Below, piece by piece: positions 41,803 through 49,816 of a DNA stretch of 57,887 nucleotides. Source of the DNA: Pseudarthrobacter oxydans (lineage in GTDB: Bacteria; Actinomycetota; Actinomycetes; Actinomycetales; Micrococcaceae); NCBI RefSeq assembly GCF_030812335.1, contig NZ_JAUSSN010000016.1, positions 1 through 57,887 of the forward strand, written 5' to 3'. The notes under the pieces are model-generated. The model searched no databases and was not told the origin of the DNA. It saw nothing but the letters and a program-made list of their open reading frames with translations. Each line of letters opens with the position of its first letter. Position 1 is the stretch's first letter. Position numbers and translations under genes: made by a program.

Positions 41803-43308
41803 CTACTTCGGGATTGTGATCCCCAGCCTGGCCATGCGGCGGTAGATGGTCGCCCTGCTGATGCCCAGTTCTGCTGCCGCCCCGCTTACTGTAGCCCCGT
41901 GCTTGGAGAGACAGCGGACGATCTCGTCGCGTTCCACGGCCTCAATCCGACTCAGGTGCAGGCTGCTCCCCCCGCCCAGAAGGTAGGCAGGCAGATGGCT
42001 GACGTCGATGGTCTCTGTCTGGACAGCGGCGGCGTGGATGACGGTGAAAAGCTCGTCAATGTTGTCCGGCCAGCTATGGGCAATCAGTGCTTTTTCTGCG
42101 GCGCCGGTGAAGTTGATTTCCCGCAGGCGGGTTTGGCGGGCGGCGTATCTGGCCAGGTGCAGGACATCCTCGCCGCGTTCCCGCAGAGCGGGAACAGAAA
42201 TCACCGTATCGACCATGCCTGCCAGGGGTTGCGGGATGCCGTCGTGCCTCGCAGCTGTAACGGCCCACGCGAGCGTTGGCGCGCTCCCGCTCTGGGAGAG
42301 GGGAAGTGACCGAACTGCGCGGTGGGCTTGGGCGTGGAGTTCTTGTGCTGCCCACGCGGGCAGCAGGTCTACGTTTTCGACTATGACAGCGGTTGCTGGT
42401 TTGGCCAGTTCGGGGGCCCACAAGGACAGCCAGGCGTCGACGTCGCCGGGGGCGGGGGCGGCCGCCGAGATGATCCGGCTCCCGGGCTGAATTTTCCGCA
42501 AGGCCTGTGCCAGCAGAGTTGCGCGCCCCGTACCCTGCTCGCCTACGGCGGCAACAACCCGTCCGGCCGCCAGGGCCTGAGTCGCCTGATCGAGGGCGTT
42601 TGTCCAAGCTGACGACATTTTCCGCACCGTTCCGGCTGCCGGCTCGAGTTTGCCTCTCTGGATGCGGAAGACGCCGCCCTTCGGTCCGGGCTTTCCTTTG
42701 CGGCCCTGTGACCTTGCGAGCATCAGGGCCGAGGTGTTTCCCGCAGCTGATTCTGCCAACGCCAGGAGCAGTTGCGGGGATGAGCGGGACCATGTGGTGA
42801 TGTTGACGCTCCCTTCCAGCAATCCGCTGACCGGATCGAAGACAGGGACTGCCGCGCAGGTGTAAGTCCGGAGGCTGGCACTGTAGTGTTCTTCAGCGCG
42901 GACAAGGGTCGGGACGCGGTCCGCCAGTGCTAATCCCATGCCGTTGGTTCCGGCCTCCCTTTCGGAGAATGCGAACCCTGGCGCCAGATGGACCTTGTCG
43001 AGCGCCCGCAAGAGGGAGGTGTCTCCGCTGAAGCGGTTGAGGAGCAAACCGTTGGCATCGGTGAGCATAAGGCTCAGGGGTTCGTTCGCCAGAGTGCTGT
43101 AGAGGCCGGTGAGCACTTCCTGACCGCACTGGAAAAACAGGGAGTCAGTCCCTCCGGAGCCAGCCCACATCGGATCCACTACTTCGGCGGAAACGCCGTA
43201 TTCCTCGCTCCGCTGCCAGGAAGCGACGAGGCGTTTGTCAGGAGTGGCGAGCTGGCCGGCGTAATCGTGCGCCAGGCTGAAAGTCCCCTCGTCCTTGTTC
43301 GGCATCAT
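41803..43308 (-). CDS. MimR/AcoR-like transcriptional activator (GAF, degenerate AAA+, Fis HTH)
   Basis: A 501-residue regulator. I use the ATG at 43308, 6 bases after AGGAGG; an upstream ATG at 43329 lacks a site. Order: N-terminal helix, GAF sensor (residues about 60-200, with FSEREAGTNGMGLALADRVP), a reduced AAA+ domain (about 235-430) and a Fis-type HTH at the end (VERDEIVRCLSKHGATVSGA, then AAELGISRATIYRRMARLGI). Walker A reads GEQGTGRAT, with Arg in place of the catalytic Lys, and no GAFTGA loop is present, so it cannot work as a normal sigma-54 activator. MimR-type proteins activate propane/phenol monooxygenase operons in mycobacteria. It is divergent from the amidohydrolase operon. 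Confidence 0.85.
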   Translation of the reverse strand: MMPNKDEGTFSLAHDYAGQLATPDKRLVASWQRSEEYGVSAEVVDPMWAGSGGTDSLFFQCGQEVLTGLYSTLANEPLSLMLTDANGLLLNRFSGDTSLLRALDKVHLAPGFAFSEREAGTNGMGLALADRVPTLVRAEEHYSASLRTYTCAAVPVFDPVSGLLEGSVNITTWSRSSPQLLLALAESAAGNTSALMLARSQGRKGKPGPKGGVFRIQRGKLEPAAGTVRKMSSAWTNALDQATQALAAGRVVAAVGEQGTGRATLLAQALRKIQPGSRIISAAAPAPGDVDAWLSLWAPELAKPATAVIVENVDLLPAWAAQELHAQAHRAVRSLPLSQSGSAPTLAWAVTAARHDGIPQPLAGMVDTVISVPALRERGEDVLHLARYAARQTRLREINFTGAAEKALIAHSWPDNIDELFTVIHAAAVQTETIDVSHLPAYLLGGGSSLHLSRIEAVERDEIVRCLSKHGATVSGAAAELGISRATIYRRMARLGITIPK

Positions 43309-43373
43309 CGCCGTCCTCCTCGTCTCCATACTTCGAGGTTACTTGGTCTCGCGATCCCAGTCGGAAGAGAACC

Positions 43374-43388
43374 GTCTCAAAATGAGAC
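43374..43388. promoter_or_regulatory. Palindromic operator between MimR-like gene and its target operon
   Basis: GTCTCA-AAA-TGAGAC, perfect 6-bp arms with a 3-nt spacer, about 66 bp from the regulator start and 83 bp before the amidohydrolase start. It is the only clear dyad in the 162-bp divergent gap and is the likely binding site of the Fis-type HTH protein. Confidence 0.6.
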
Positions 43389-43470
43389 ACACGCCACATG
43401 TTGACAGCTGTTCCACCAGCATAGTCTCGATGATGTCGCGACTACGGCAGTCGCCAGAAGGAGACCGGAC

Positions 43471-44517
43471 ATGTACAGCAAAGACGGCGAAAACTACTTC
43501 ATTGTCGATGCCCACATCGCATTGTGGGACGCCCGCCCGGAAAACCAGCGGAATATCCCTGGTAAGCAGTTCATCGATTGCTTCTACGACTACCACCGCA
43601 ACCTCTCTCCCGACGCGGAACAGTGGTCCTACGAGGAATTCCTCTACCAGGGCGGCGAGCGCCTCATGAAGGATCTGTTCGAGGACGGCTACGTCGACCA
43701 CGCGATCTTTCAGCCGGCCTATCTCGGCGCGTTCTACAAGAACGGATTCGCACAGGTGGAGGAGGCATACGGCCTTGCCGCGGCGAATCCGGACAAGCTC
43801 ACGTACAACCACTGTTATGACCCCCGCGATGGTGAGGCAGGCCTTGACCGGCTGCGCGCCGATCACGAAAAGATGGGCTTCAAAGGAGTGAAGCTCTACA
43901 CCGCCGAGTGGCACGGTGAATCCCGTGGGTACAAGCTCTCGGACCCCTGGTCCTACCGGTATTTCGAGGAGTGCCGCAAACTCGGCATCAAGAACATCCA
44001 CATCCACAAGGGTCCTACTGTCCGCCCGCTGGACCGGGACGCTTTCGACGTCGCCGACGTCGACCACGCCGCCTCAGACTTCACCGATCTAAACTTTGTG
44101 GTCGAGCACGTCGGTCTGCCCCGGCTGGAAGACTTTTGCTGGATCGCCACCCAGGAGCCCAATGTCCATGGCGGCCTGGCCGTCGCGATGCCCTTCATGC
44201 ACACGCGGCCGCGGTACTTCGCCCAGATCATCGGCGAGCTCATTTATTGGATCGGAGAGGACCGGATCCAGTTCTCCAGTGACTACGCCATCTGGACACC
44301 CCGCTGGCTGATTGAGCGGTTCGTTGACTTCCAGATCCCGGCAGACATGACCGAATATGCCCCGCTCACCACTGCCCAGAAGAAGAAGATCCTGGGACTC
44401 AACGCTGCGAAGATGTACGACATCCCGGTGCCTGCAGAGCTTCAGCTTCCCGATGCGGACGAGACAAAGACAGGACCGCGACAGCCCGAACGCGCCGACC
44501 TGGCGGGCGTCCAATGA
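43471..44517 (+). CDS. Amidohydrolase-family protein of the Mim/Prm accessory type
   Basis: A 348-residue TIM-barrel amidohydrolase (amidohydrolase_2). It starts at ATG 43471 after AGAAGGAGACCGGAC. The sequence begins MYSKDGENYFIVDAHIALWD and continues FIDCFYDYHRNLSPDAEQW; later motifs are IKNIHIHKGPTVRPLDRDAF, FVVEHVGLPRLEDFCWIATQ and FSSDYAIWTPRWL. From memory, close relatives are encoded right after mimABCD/prmABCD propane-type monooxygenase genes. The usual metal motif HxH at the first strand reads HIA here, so one ligand seems lost, while later His and Asp ligands remain. The family includes decarboxylases and hydrolases; the reaction is unknown. It overlaps the next gene by 4 bp. Confidence 0.85.
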   Translation: MYSKDGENYFIVDAHIALWDARPENQRNIPGKQFIDCFYDYHRNLSPDAEQWSYEEFLYQGGERLMKDLFEDGYVDHAIFQPAYLGAFYKNGFAQVEEAYGLAAANPDKLTYNHCYDPRDGEAGLDRLRADHEKMGFKGVKLYTAEWHGESRGYKLSDPWSYRYFEECRKLGIKNIHIHKGPTVRPLDRDAFDVADVDHAASDFTDLNFVVEHVGLPRLEDFCWIATQEPNVHGGLAVAMPFMHTRPRYFAQIIGELIYWIGEDRIQFSSDYAIWTPRWLIERFVDFQIPADMTEYAPLTTAQKKKILGLNAAKMYDIPVPAELQLPDADETKTGPRQPERADLAGVQ

Positions 44518-45332
44518 CAGCTCTACACCTCGATCCTGCAGCTGAAACCCGCTGGGATGTGACCGAGGAGGACATCCGCAGTGCCTTGGACTCGGTGTTC
44601 GACCCGGAACTGGACGAACCGATCACTGATCTTGGCTTCGTTCGTTCCCTTGAGGTCCAGGCCGGTGTCGGTGGTGCACGGGTGGAAGTTCACCTGCGCC
44701 TGCCCACCTCCTTCTGCTCGCCCAATTTCGCCTACCTGATGGCGTCCGACAGCAAGGACGTGATCTCGGCGCTGCCGGCCGTCGCGCAGGTGGTCGTCGA
44801 GCTGGACGATCACCACGACTCCGACGTCATCAACGCCGGGCTGGCCGCGGACGCAGGGTACCGCGGCACGTTCCTGCACGAGGCTGAGGACAGTCTGGAC
44901 GAGCTGCGGTGGACGTTCCGTCGCAAGGCCCACACTGCTGCAATGGAGCGATGCCTCACTGATCTCCTGCGCGCCAACGCAAGTCTCGTGGAAACGGAGG
45001 TGGGAACCATTCGTCTCTGGAACCTTCCGGCTGGAAGGAACAAGGAAGCGCTGCTGCGCCGACGGGCAGCGCTTGGCTTGCCCGAAGCGGCCGATGCGAC
45101 TGTCCTGGTTAACCACGAAGGGCACCCTTATCCCCCCGATGCAGTTCCGTTGGCGCTGCGCCGGGCCCGCTCGACCCGCATTTCCATTGACGGGAACGCG
45201 CATTTCTGCCGGGGTCTGTTGCGCACACGCTATGAAGGCTCCGGCACGGACCAGAGCCCGCGGCCCGATGGCGCTGAGGCCGCAGACCACCACGAACTAC
45301 TTCCGCTAATAGTCAAGGAGATTCACCCATGA
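44514..45332 (+). CDS. MIP18/DUF59-domain protein (metal-sulfur cluster assembly-like)
   Basis: A 272-residue protein. Residues about 15-110 form the DUF59/MIP18 domain (VTEEDIRSALDSVFDPELDE, then PITDLGFVRSLEVQAGVGGA and the Cys in LRLPTSFCSPNFAYLM). The remaining 160 residues are an extension found in relatives from monooxygenase clusters. DUF59 proteins help to load Fe-S or di-iron centres. In binuclear-iron monooxygenase operons a protein of this type probably assists iron insertion or activates partner enzymes. Start and stop overlap both neighbours by 4 bp, so it is co-translated with the amidohydrolase and the alcohol dehydrogenase. Confidence 0.85.
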   Translation: MTALHLDPAAETRWDVTEEDIRSALDSVFDPELDEPITDLGFVRSLEVQAGVGGARVEVHLRLPTSFCSPNFAYLMASDSKDVISALPAVAQVVVELDDHHDSDVINAGLAADAGYRGTFLHEAEDSLDELRWTFRRKAHTAAMERCLTDLLRANASLVETEVGTIRLWNLPAGRNKEALLRRRAALGLPEAADATVLVNHEGHPYPPDAVPLALRRARSTRISIDGNAHFCRGLLRTRYEGSGTDQSPRPDGAEAADHHELLPLIVKEIHP

Positions 45333-46363
45333 GCACCATGCGAGCTGTCCAGGTTGTCGGCTACCACGAGGGCCTGAAAATGGCAGAAGTGCCTACCCCC
45401 CAAGTCACCGGCCCCTTTGATGTCGTCGTCAGAATCGGGGGAGCCGGGGTTTGCCGCACGGACCTACACATTCTCGAGGGCCAGTGGGCGGAAAAATCGC
45501 AGGTCCACCTGCCGTACACCATCGGCCACGAGAACGCCGGATGGGTGCACGCAGTCGGTAGCGCAGTTACCAATGTCAAGGAAGGCGACAAAGTCATCCT
45601 GCACCCCCTCATCACGTGCGGTCTGTGCCGTGCCTGCCGTTCCGGGGACGACGTGCACTGCGAGCAGAGCAAGTTCCCTGGTATTGACACCAGCGGCGGA
45701 TACGCCGAATACCTCCTGACATCCGCCCGCTCCGTCGTAAAAATCGACGACTCCCTGGAACCCGCCGACGTCGCGGCCCTGGCCGACGCCGGCCTTACCG
45801 CCTATCACGCGGCCGCTAAGGCGGCCAAGCGGCTGACTGCAAGGGACACATGCGTTGTCATCGGCGCCGGAGGGCTCGGGCACATCGGAATCCAAGTCCT
45901 CACAGCGCTAACACCGGCCCGCATCATCGTTGTAGACCGTAACCCTGCCGCCTTGGACCTGGCCAAGAAGATCGGGGCCCATGAGGGTGTCCTGGCTGAC
46001 GGGTCACAGGTCGAGCAGGTCCTTGCCCTCACCGGCGGTCATGGAGCGGAGGCACTCATCGACTTCGTTGGCGAAGGTGGCGCGACCGCCCAAGGCCTCG
46101 CCATGCTGCGCCAGGCCGGGGATTACTACGTGGTGGGCTACGGCGAGAACATCGACGTCCCTACCATCGACATCGTCTCGGCCGAGATCAACATCATCGG
46201 CAACCTCGTCGGCTCCTACAACGACCTCCAGGACCTGATGGCCTTGGCGGCGCGGGGTGCCGTCACTCTTCATACCCAGAAGTACGCCCTCGACGACTTC
46301 CGACAGGCGATCAGCGACCTCGAAGCGGGCAAAGTGCGCGGCCGGGCCATCCTGGTGCCCTGA
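45329..46363 (+). CDS. NAD(P)-dependent zinc alcohol dehydrogenase
   Basis: A 344-residue medium-chain dehydrogenase. Catalytic zinc ligands: Cys42 (GAGVCRTDLHILEGQW) and the GHENAGWVHAVG segment. Structural zinc cysteines: CGLCRACRSGDDVHC near residues 93-107. Rossmann motif: VVIGAGGLGHIGIQVL. Relatives in propane monooxygenase clusters oxidise 1- or 2-propanol or related alcohols. Here it may oxidise an alcohol or hydroxyketone supplied from elsewhere. It is the third gene of the overlapping operon; DUF1097 follows 47 bp later. Confidence 0.93.
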   Translation: MSTMRAVQVVGYHEGLKMAEVPTPQVTGPFDVVVRIGGAGVCRTDLHILEGQWAEKSQVHLPYTIGHENAGWVHAVGSAVTNVKEGDKVILHPLITCGLCRACRSGDDVHCEQSKFPGIDTSGGYAEYLLTSARSVVKIDDSLEPADVAALADAGLTAYHAAAKAAKRLTARDTCVVIGAGGLGHIGIQVLTALTPARIIVVDRNPAALDLAKKIGAHEGVLADGSQVEQVLALTGGHGAEALIDFVGEGGATAQGLAMLRQAGDYYVVGYGENIDVPTIDIVSAEINIIGNLVGSYNDLQDLMALAARGAVTLHTQKYALDDFRQAISDLEAGKVRGRAILVP

Positions 46364-46410
46364 CGAACAGTCGGAGGGCTCGACGCATCAACAAAATAGA
46401 GAGAATCGAA

Positions 46411-47010
46411 ATGAGACTATACATAGGCGTGGGTATATCCGTCGGCGTACTTGCAGGAATCTGGACGCAGGTAAGCGTGGAACTTGGCCTCATCACGTGG
46501 GTGGCGTTCGTCGCATGGGCATGCTTTTTCGCCGCGGGAGGAGGCAGGGCAGGATTTTCCAAGGGGTTGGCGGCCAACCTGTCCGGCGTCATCTACGGGT
46601 GGCTAGTAGCGCTACTGACCAGTGGGGTGCAATTCCCCGGAGTGCTCGCCGTTGGCGTGGCTTTTGCCGCACTGGCCATGTGCCTCCAGGCCGGATGGGC
46701 ACCACTGTCCTTCATCCCCGGCGCCTTCGCCGGGACAGCCGTGTTCTTCGGAACACAACTGTCTTTTTGGCCCACCATCATTGCCCTCATCATCGGGGCC
46801 TGCCTGGGATGGCTTTCAGCCGTCATAGGAGGGCGCATACAGGCTGTCGTCACCAAACCCATCGTTGCACCACCCACAGACGACCCCCACCGGTCCGTCC
46901 GTCCGGCCGGAGAACACAATCCATCGGAAACTGCAGACCGTGTCCCCTATCCATCACCGAAGGACCAAGATTCGGCGCGGAACTCTTACTTGTCCGGGAG
47001 ACCATCATGA
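46411..47010 (+). CDS. DUF1097 membrane protein
   Basis: A 199-residue protein; residues 1-150 hold about five membrane helices (starting MRLYIGVGISVGVLAGIWTQ, then VSVELGLITWVAFVAWACFF; a later one is FWPTIIALIIGACLGWLSAV). The family is DUF1097 (YcdZ-like), of unknown function, possibly a small-molecule transporter or channel. The C-terminal 50 residues are polar, Pro-rich and look unstructured. GAGAGAATCGAA precedes the ATG at 46411. It overlaps the E1-like gene by 4 bp (ATGA), so the two are translated together; import or export of the substrate of that enzyme is a reasonable guess. Confidence 0.85.
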   Translation: MRLYIGVGISVGVLAGIWTQVSVELGLITWVAFVAWACFFAAGGGRAGFSKGLAANLSGVIYGWLVALLTSGVQFPGVLAVGVAFAALAMCLQAGWAPLSFIPGAFAGTAVFFGTQLSFWPTIIALIIGACLGWLSAVIGGRIQAVVTKPIVAPPTDDPHRSVRPAGEHNPSETADRVPYPSPKDQDSARNSYLSGRPS

Positions 47011-49379
47011 GGGTGGAAGATTTTCAGACCACAGCAGCGCACCCGGGTCCCGCGGACTCTGAGGATGCAGCGTCCGGGACAGCAGTCCTGGAGGGTATCG
47101 CCCAGCGGGTGCGCTGGACCGCCGCCGCAATCGTGGATGCCGCCAACCGCGGACGCCCTAACACCAGCGGCATCAAAGTTGGCGGACATCAAGCCTCCAG
47201 CTCCTCCATGGTGGAAATTATGACCTCCCTCTGGTTCTCCGAACTGACCGAGGCGGACCGTGTGTCAGTCAAGCCCCACGCCTCCCCTGTCCTGCACGCG
47301 ATCAACTACCTCCTGGGCGACTTGGACGAGAACAAACTCAGCACCCTTCGGCAGAAGGGCGGCCTGCAGAGCTACCCCAGCCGATCAAAGGACCCTGACA
47401 CTGTGGACTTTTCCACCGGGAGCGTGGGAATCGGAGCCACGGCCACCATCTGGGCAGCCATGTCACACCGGTTCGTCAGCGACAGGTACGCTGGATCCCG
47501 CAAATCCGGTCGCTTTATCGGACTTCTGGGCGACGCCGAACTGGACGAAGGCGCCATCTGGGAAGCTGTTGCCGACCCCACCGTGGCGCAACTCGGCGAA
47601 TTGCTCTGGATCGTTGATTTGAACCGGCAGTCATTGGACCGGGTGGTACCCGACTCGCAGATCACGCGCCTGCAGGGCATGTTTGAAGCCGCCGGCTGGC
47701 AGGTCCTAACCCGGAAGTGGGGAACCCGTGTGCAGGAACTCTTCACCCGTTCCGGCGGTGCGGATCTACAGCGCCGGCTGGAGACCATGCCTAACGAGGA
47801 ATACCAGCGAGTGCTCCGCTCCCCCGACTCGGAAATCTTCGGCCGCCTGTGCGCCAACGGATCGACCCCGGCCATGGAAACCCTGCTCGGTTCGCTCACC
47901 GCAGGGGAACAGGCTGCGGCGGTACGTGATCTTGGCGGACACGACATCGGGCTGCTGCTGGACACCTACGGGCAAGTCGACCCCACCAGGCCCACCGTCA
48001 TCTTTGCCTACACGATCAAGGGCCGCGGACTTGCCACCGAGGGACACCCGAACAACCACTCAGCACTCTTGACCAAAGGTCAGATGGAGACGCTCGCGGA
48101 GGCCTCAGGGATGGACCTTGACGATCCATGGCGCAAATTCCAGCCGGGCACCGTCGAAGAACGGGCCTGCGCCCGGACATCCCTCCGGCTCAAGCGCCAG
48201 CAACCCGCACTGGCCCCGTCCCTCTTGATCCCGGCTTCCCTGCCATGGGGCTACGGCGACAGAATTTCCACGCAAGCCGCACTGGGACGGTTCCTGTCGG
48301 ACCTCAAACGGGCAGCGCCCGAGGTGGCCCACCGTGTCGTCACCTGCAGCCCCGACGTTGCCTCCTCCACCAACCTCGGCGGCTGGATCAACAAAACCGG
48401 AGTATGGTCCGTCGGTGAACGCCAGGACTGGTTCGCGGACGACGTTGAACGGGTCCTCCGCTGGATTGAAAACTCCCACGGCCAACACATCGAACTCGGC
48501 ATCGCCGAAACCAACCTCGTGGGCCTCGTCTCCGAACTCGGAACGACCTGGAGCCGCTGGGGCCAGCCGCTGATTCCCATCGCCACCATCTACGACCCGT
48601 TCGTGGCCCGCGCCCTCGAACCGTGGTCCTTCGGCATGTACGCCGGCGGCCAGTCCATACTGATCGGGACGCCGTCAGGGGTGACTCTGGCACCGGAAGG
48701 CGGCGCCCACCAGTCCCTCACCACCCCGTCCATCGGATTGGAACAACCGGAGTGCACAGCCTGGGAGCCGGCCTTCGCCCAGGACCTGGAGTGGTGCATG
48801 CTCGAAGCCATGAGCCGGATCGGCATTCCCGGAGGACGCTCGGCCTACTTCCGGCTCACCACCCGTCCACTGGATCAGTCCCTGGCTGCCATGCCGACGG
48901 ACACGGTGCTGCTGGAGCGTCGCCGCAGGCACGCGGTGGCCGGCGGTTACCGGCTGAGCGACCACGACCCGGTCGAGGATAGGGTCACTCTAGTCGGCGT
49001 CGGGGCAATGATGCCCGAAGTCATCGCCTCGGCAGCGCGGCTTAAGGCACTTGGCATCATGGCCGGTGTCGTCTGCCTCACCAGCCCTGACCTGGTCTTT
49101 GAATCCCTCCAGCGCCGCAACTCGCTGAATCAAGGAACCAGGGCGATTGGATTCGACATCATCGACGGCCTCTTTCCACGACACGCCCCCGCGCCCCTCG
49201 TCACGATCCAGGACGGACACCCCCACACCTTGTCCTTCCTCGCCGGAGCCCGAGGCGACCGCACAGTCTCCCTGGGAGTAGAGGACTTCGGCCAGTCCTC
49301 TGATCTCCAGGACGCCTACCGGATCCACGGCATCGACGAAGCATCCATCGTCAACGCGGCGCTAAACCTCGTTCGCTAA
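47007..49379 (+). CDS. Homodimeric 2-oxoacid dehydrogenase E1-like TPP enzyme
   Basis: A 790-residue protein starting at the ATG at 47007, after GGGAGACCATC; the open frame extends upstream to 46257, but that part overlaps two real genes. It resembles AceE, the homodimeric pyruvate dehydrogenase E1, and the shorter MdeB-type paralogs. The TPP motif reads FIGLLGDAELDEGAIWEAVA and ends DLNRQSLDRVV, matching GDGEMDE...NLQRLD of AceE. The histidine-rich IKVGGHQASSSSMVEIM and GHPNNHSALLTKGQME segments also fit. It is about 100 residues shorter than AceE, and no E2 or E3 gene is nearby. It may oxidise a 2-oxoacid with housekeeping E2/E3, or act without lipoate, as an acyloin-type or transketolase-type enzyme. 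Confidence 0.85.
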   Translation: MRVEDFQTTAAHPGPADSEDAASGTAVLEGIAQRVRWTAAAIVDAANRGRPNTSGIKVGGHQASSSSMVEIMTSLWFSELTEADRVSVKPHASPVLHAINYLLGDLDENKLSTLRQKGGLQSYPSRSKDPDTVDFSTGSVGIGATATIWAAMSHRFVSDRYAGSRKSGRFIGLLGDAELDEGAIWEAVADPTVAQLGELLWIVDLNRQSLDRVVPDSQITRLQGMFEAAGWQVLTRKWGTRVQELFTRSGGADLQRRLETMPNEEYQRVLRSPDSEIFGRLCANGSTPAMETLLGSLTAGEQAAAVRDLGGHDIGLLLDTYGQVDPTRPTVIFAYTIKGRGLATEGHPNNHSALLTKGQMETLAEASGMDLDDPWRKFQPGTVEERACARTSLRLKRQQPALAPSLLIPASLPWGYGDRISTQAALGRFLSDLKRAAPEVAHRVVTCSPDVASSTNLGGWINKTGVWSVGERQDWFADDVERVLRWIENSHGQHIELGIAETNLVGLVSELGTTWSRWGQPLIPIATIYDPFVARALEPWSFGMYAGGQSILIGTPSGVTLAPEGGAHQSLTTPSIGLEQPECTAWEPAFAQDLEWCMLEAMSRIGIPGGRSAYFRLTTRPLDQSLAAMPTDTVLLERRRRHAVAGGYRLSDHDPVEDRVTLVGVGAMMPEVIASAARLKALGIMAGVVCLTSPDLVFESLQRRNSLNQGTRAIGFDIIDGLFPRHAPAPLVTIQDGHPHTLSFLAGARGDRTVSLGVEDFGQSSDLQDAYRIHGIDEASIVNAALNLVR

Positions 49380-49447
49380 CATCGGCCGTCTAACGGTACC
49401 GGGGTGGGAGACTTTCGCCTGTCGGGTCAAGAAGGGGCTACGTCCAC

Positions 49448-49472
49448 ACTGAACTGGTCCCCGGAAGTTGGA
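49448..49472. mobile_element. IS3-family-like terminal sequence (remnant)
   Basis: TGAACTGGTCCCCGGAAGTTGG resembles the conserved ends of many IS3-group elements (TGAACTG.CCCC...AAGTTGGAC). No matching second end or transposase is visible nearby. The call is tentative. Confidence 0.3.
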
Positions 49473-49502
49473 CTGGCTAGCTAAACCCCGCGCTGCGAGG
49501 GC

Positions 49503-49738
49503 TTGGGCCCGGTCTTCGACCAGCTCAAGCCCTCGCGTCAGCGGATCGCCGCGCTGGCCTCGGACTTGGTGACGCACCGGGAGAACCGCAGCGCCGGGAT
49601 GGGCAAGTTCATCGAGGCGAATGTGGTCTACTCCGGCACGCCATCCGACGTGCCGCCGGGGTCAAGGAACGGCTCAAGGATACGGACGACGAGCTGGAAC
49701 TCGTGATTGTCGAGGACTCCCGGCGAGTTTCCCCTTGA
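49503..49738 (+). pseudogene. Small frameshifted ORF of unknown family
   Basis: One frame reads FDQLKPSRQRIAALASDLVT and then GMGKFIEANVVYSGTPSDV up to about 49651; it then loses sense, while the next frame continues AAGVKERLKDTDDELELVIV and EDSRRVSP to a TGA at 49736-49738. The two halves together look like one protein of about 80 residues with a single-base frameshift near 49651. I do not recognise the family. Its upstream end abuts the IS-like terminus. Confidence 0.4.
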
Positions 49739-49816
49739 CTTCTCTGCTGACCGTCGTCAGTCTTTTCGACAACAGGAGGGGGCGTCCGTCCGCTCCTAGC
49801 CCAGTGGAGGCCCCTG

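Larger units (their letters stand above)
49380..49816. other. Junction region with IS-like end and decayed ORF
   Basis: About 437 bp between the E1-like gene and the LtrA-family gene. It contains a sequence that looks like an IS3-type terminus (49448-49472) and a small frameshifted ORF (49503-49738). No intact gene is seen, though the ribosome site for the following gene is at its end. Confidence 0.45.

Noticed and set aside
46257..47006. A 1040-residue fusion protein from an extended frame into the E1-like gene
   Set aside because: The first 250 codons overlap the alcohol dehydrogenase and DUF1097 genes in another frame and read as Arg/His-rich non-protein; a ribosome site and ATG are present at 47007.
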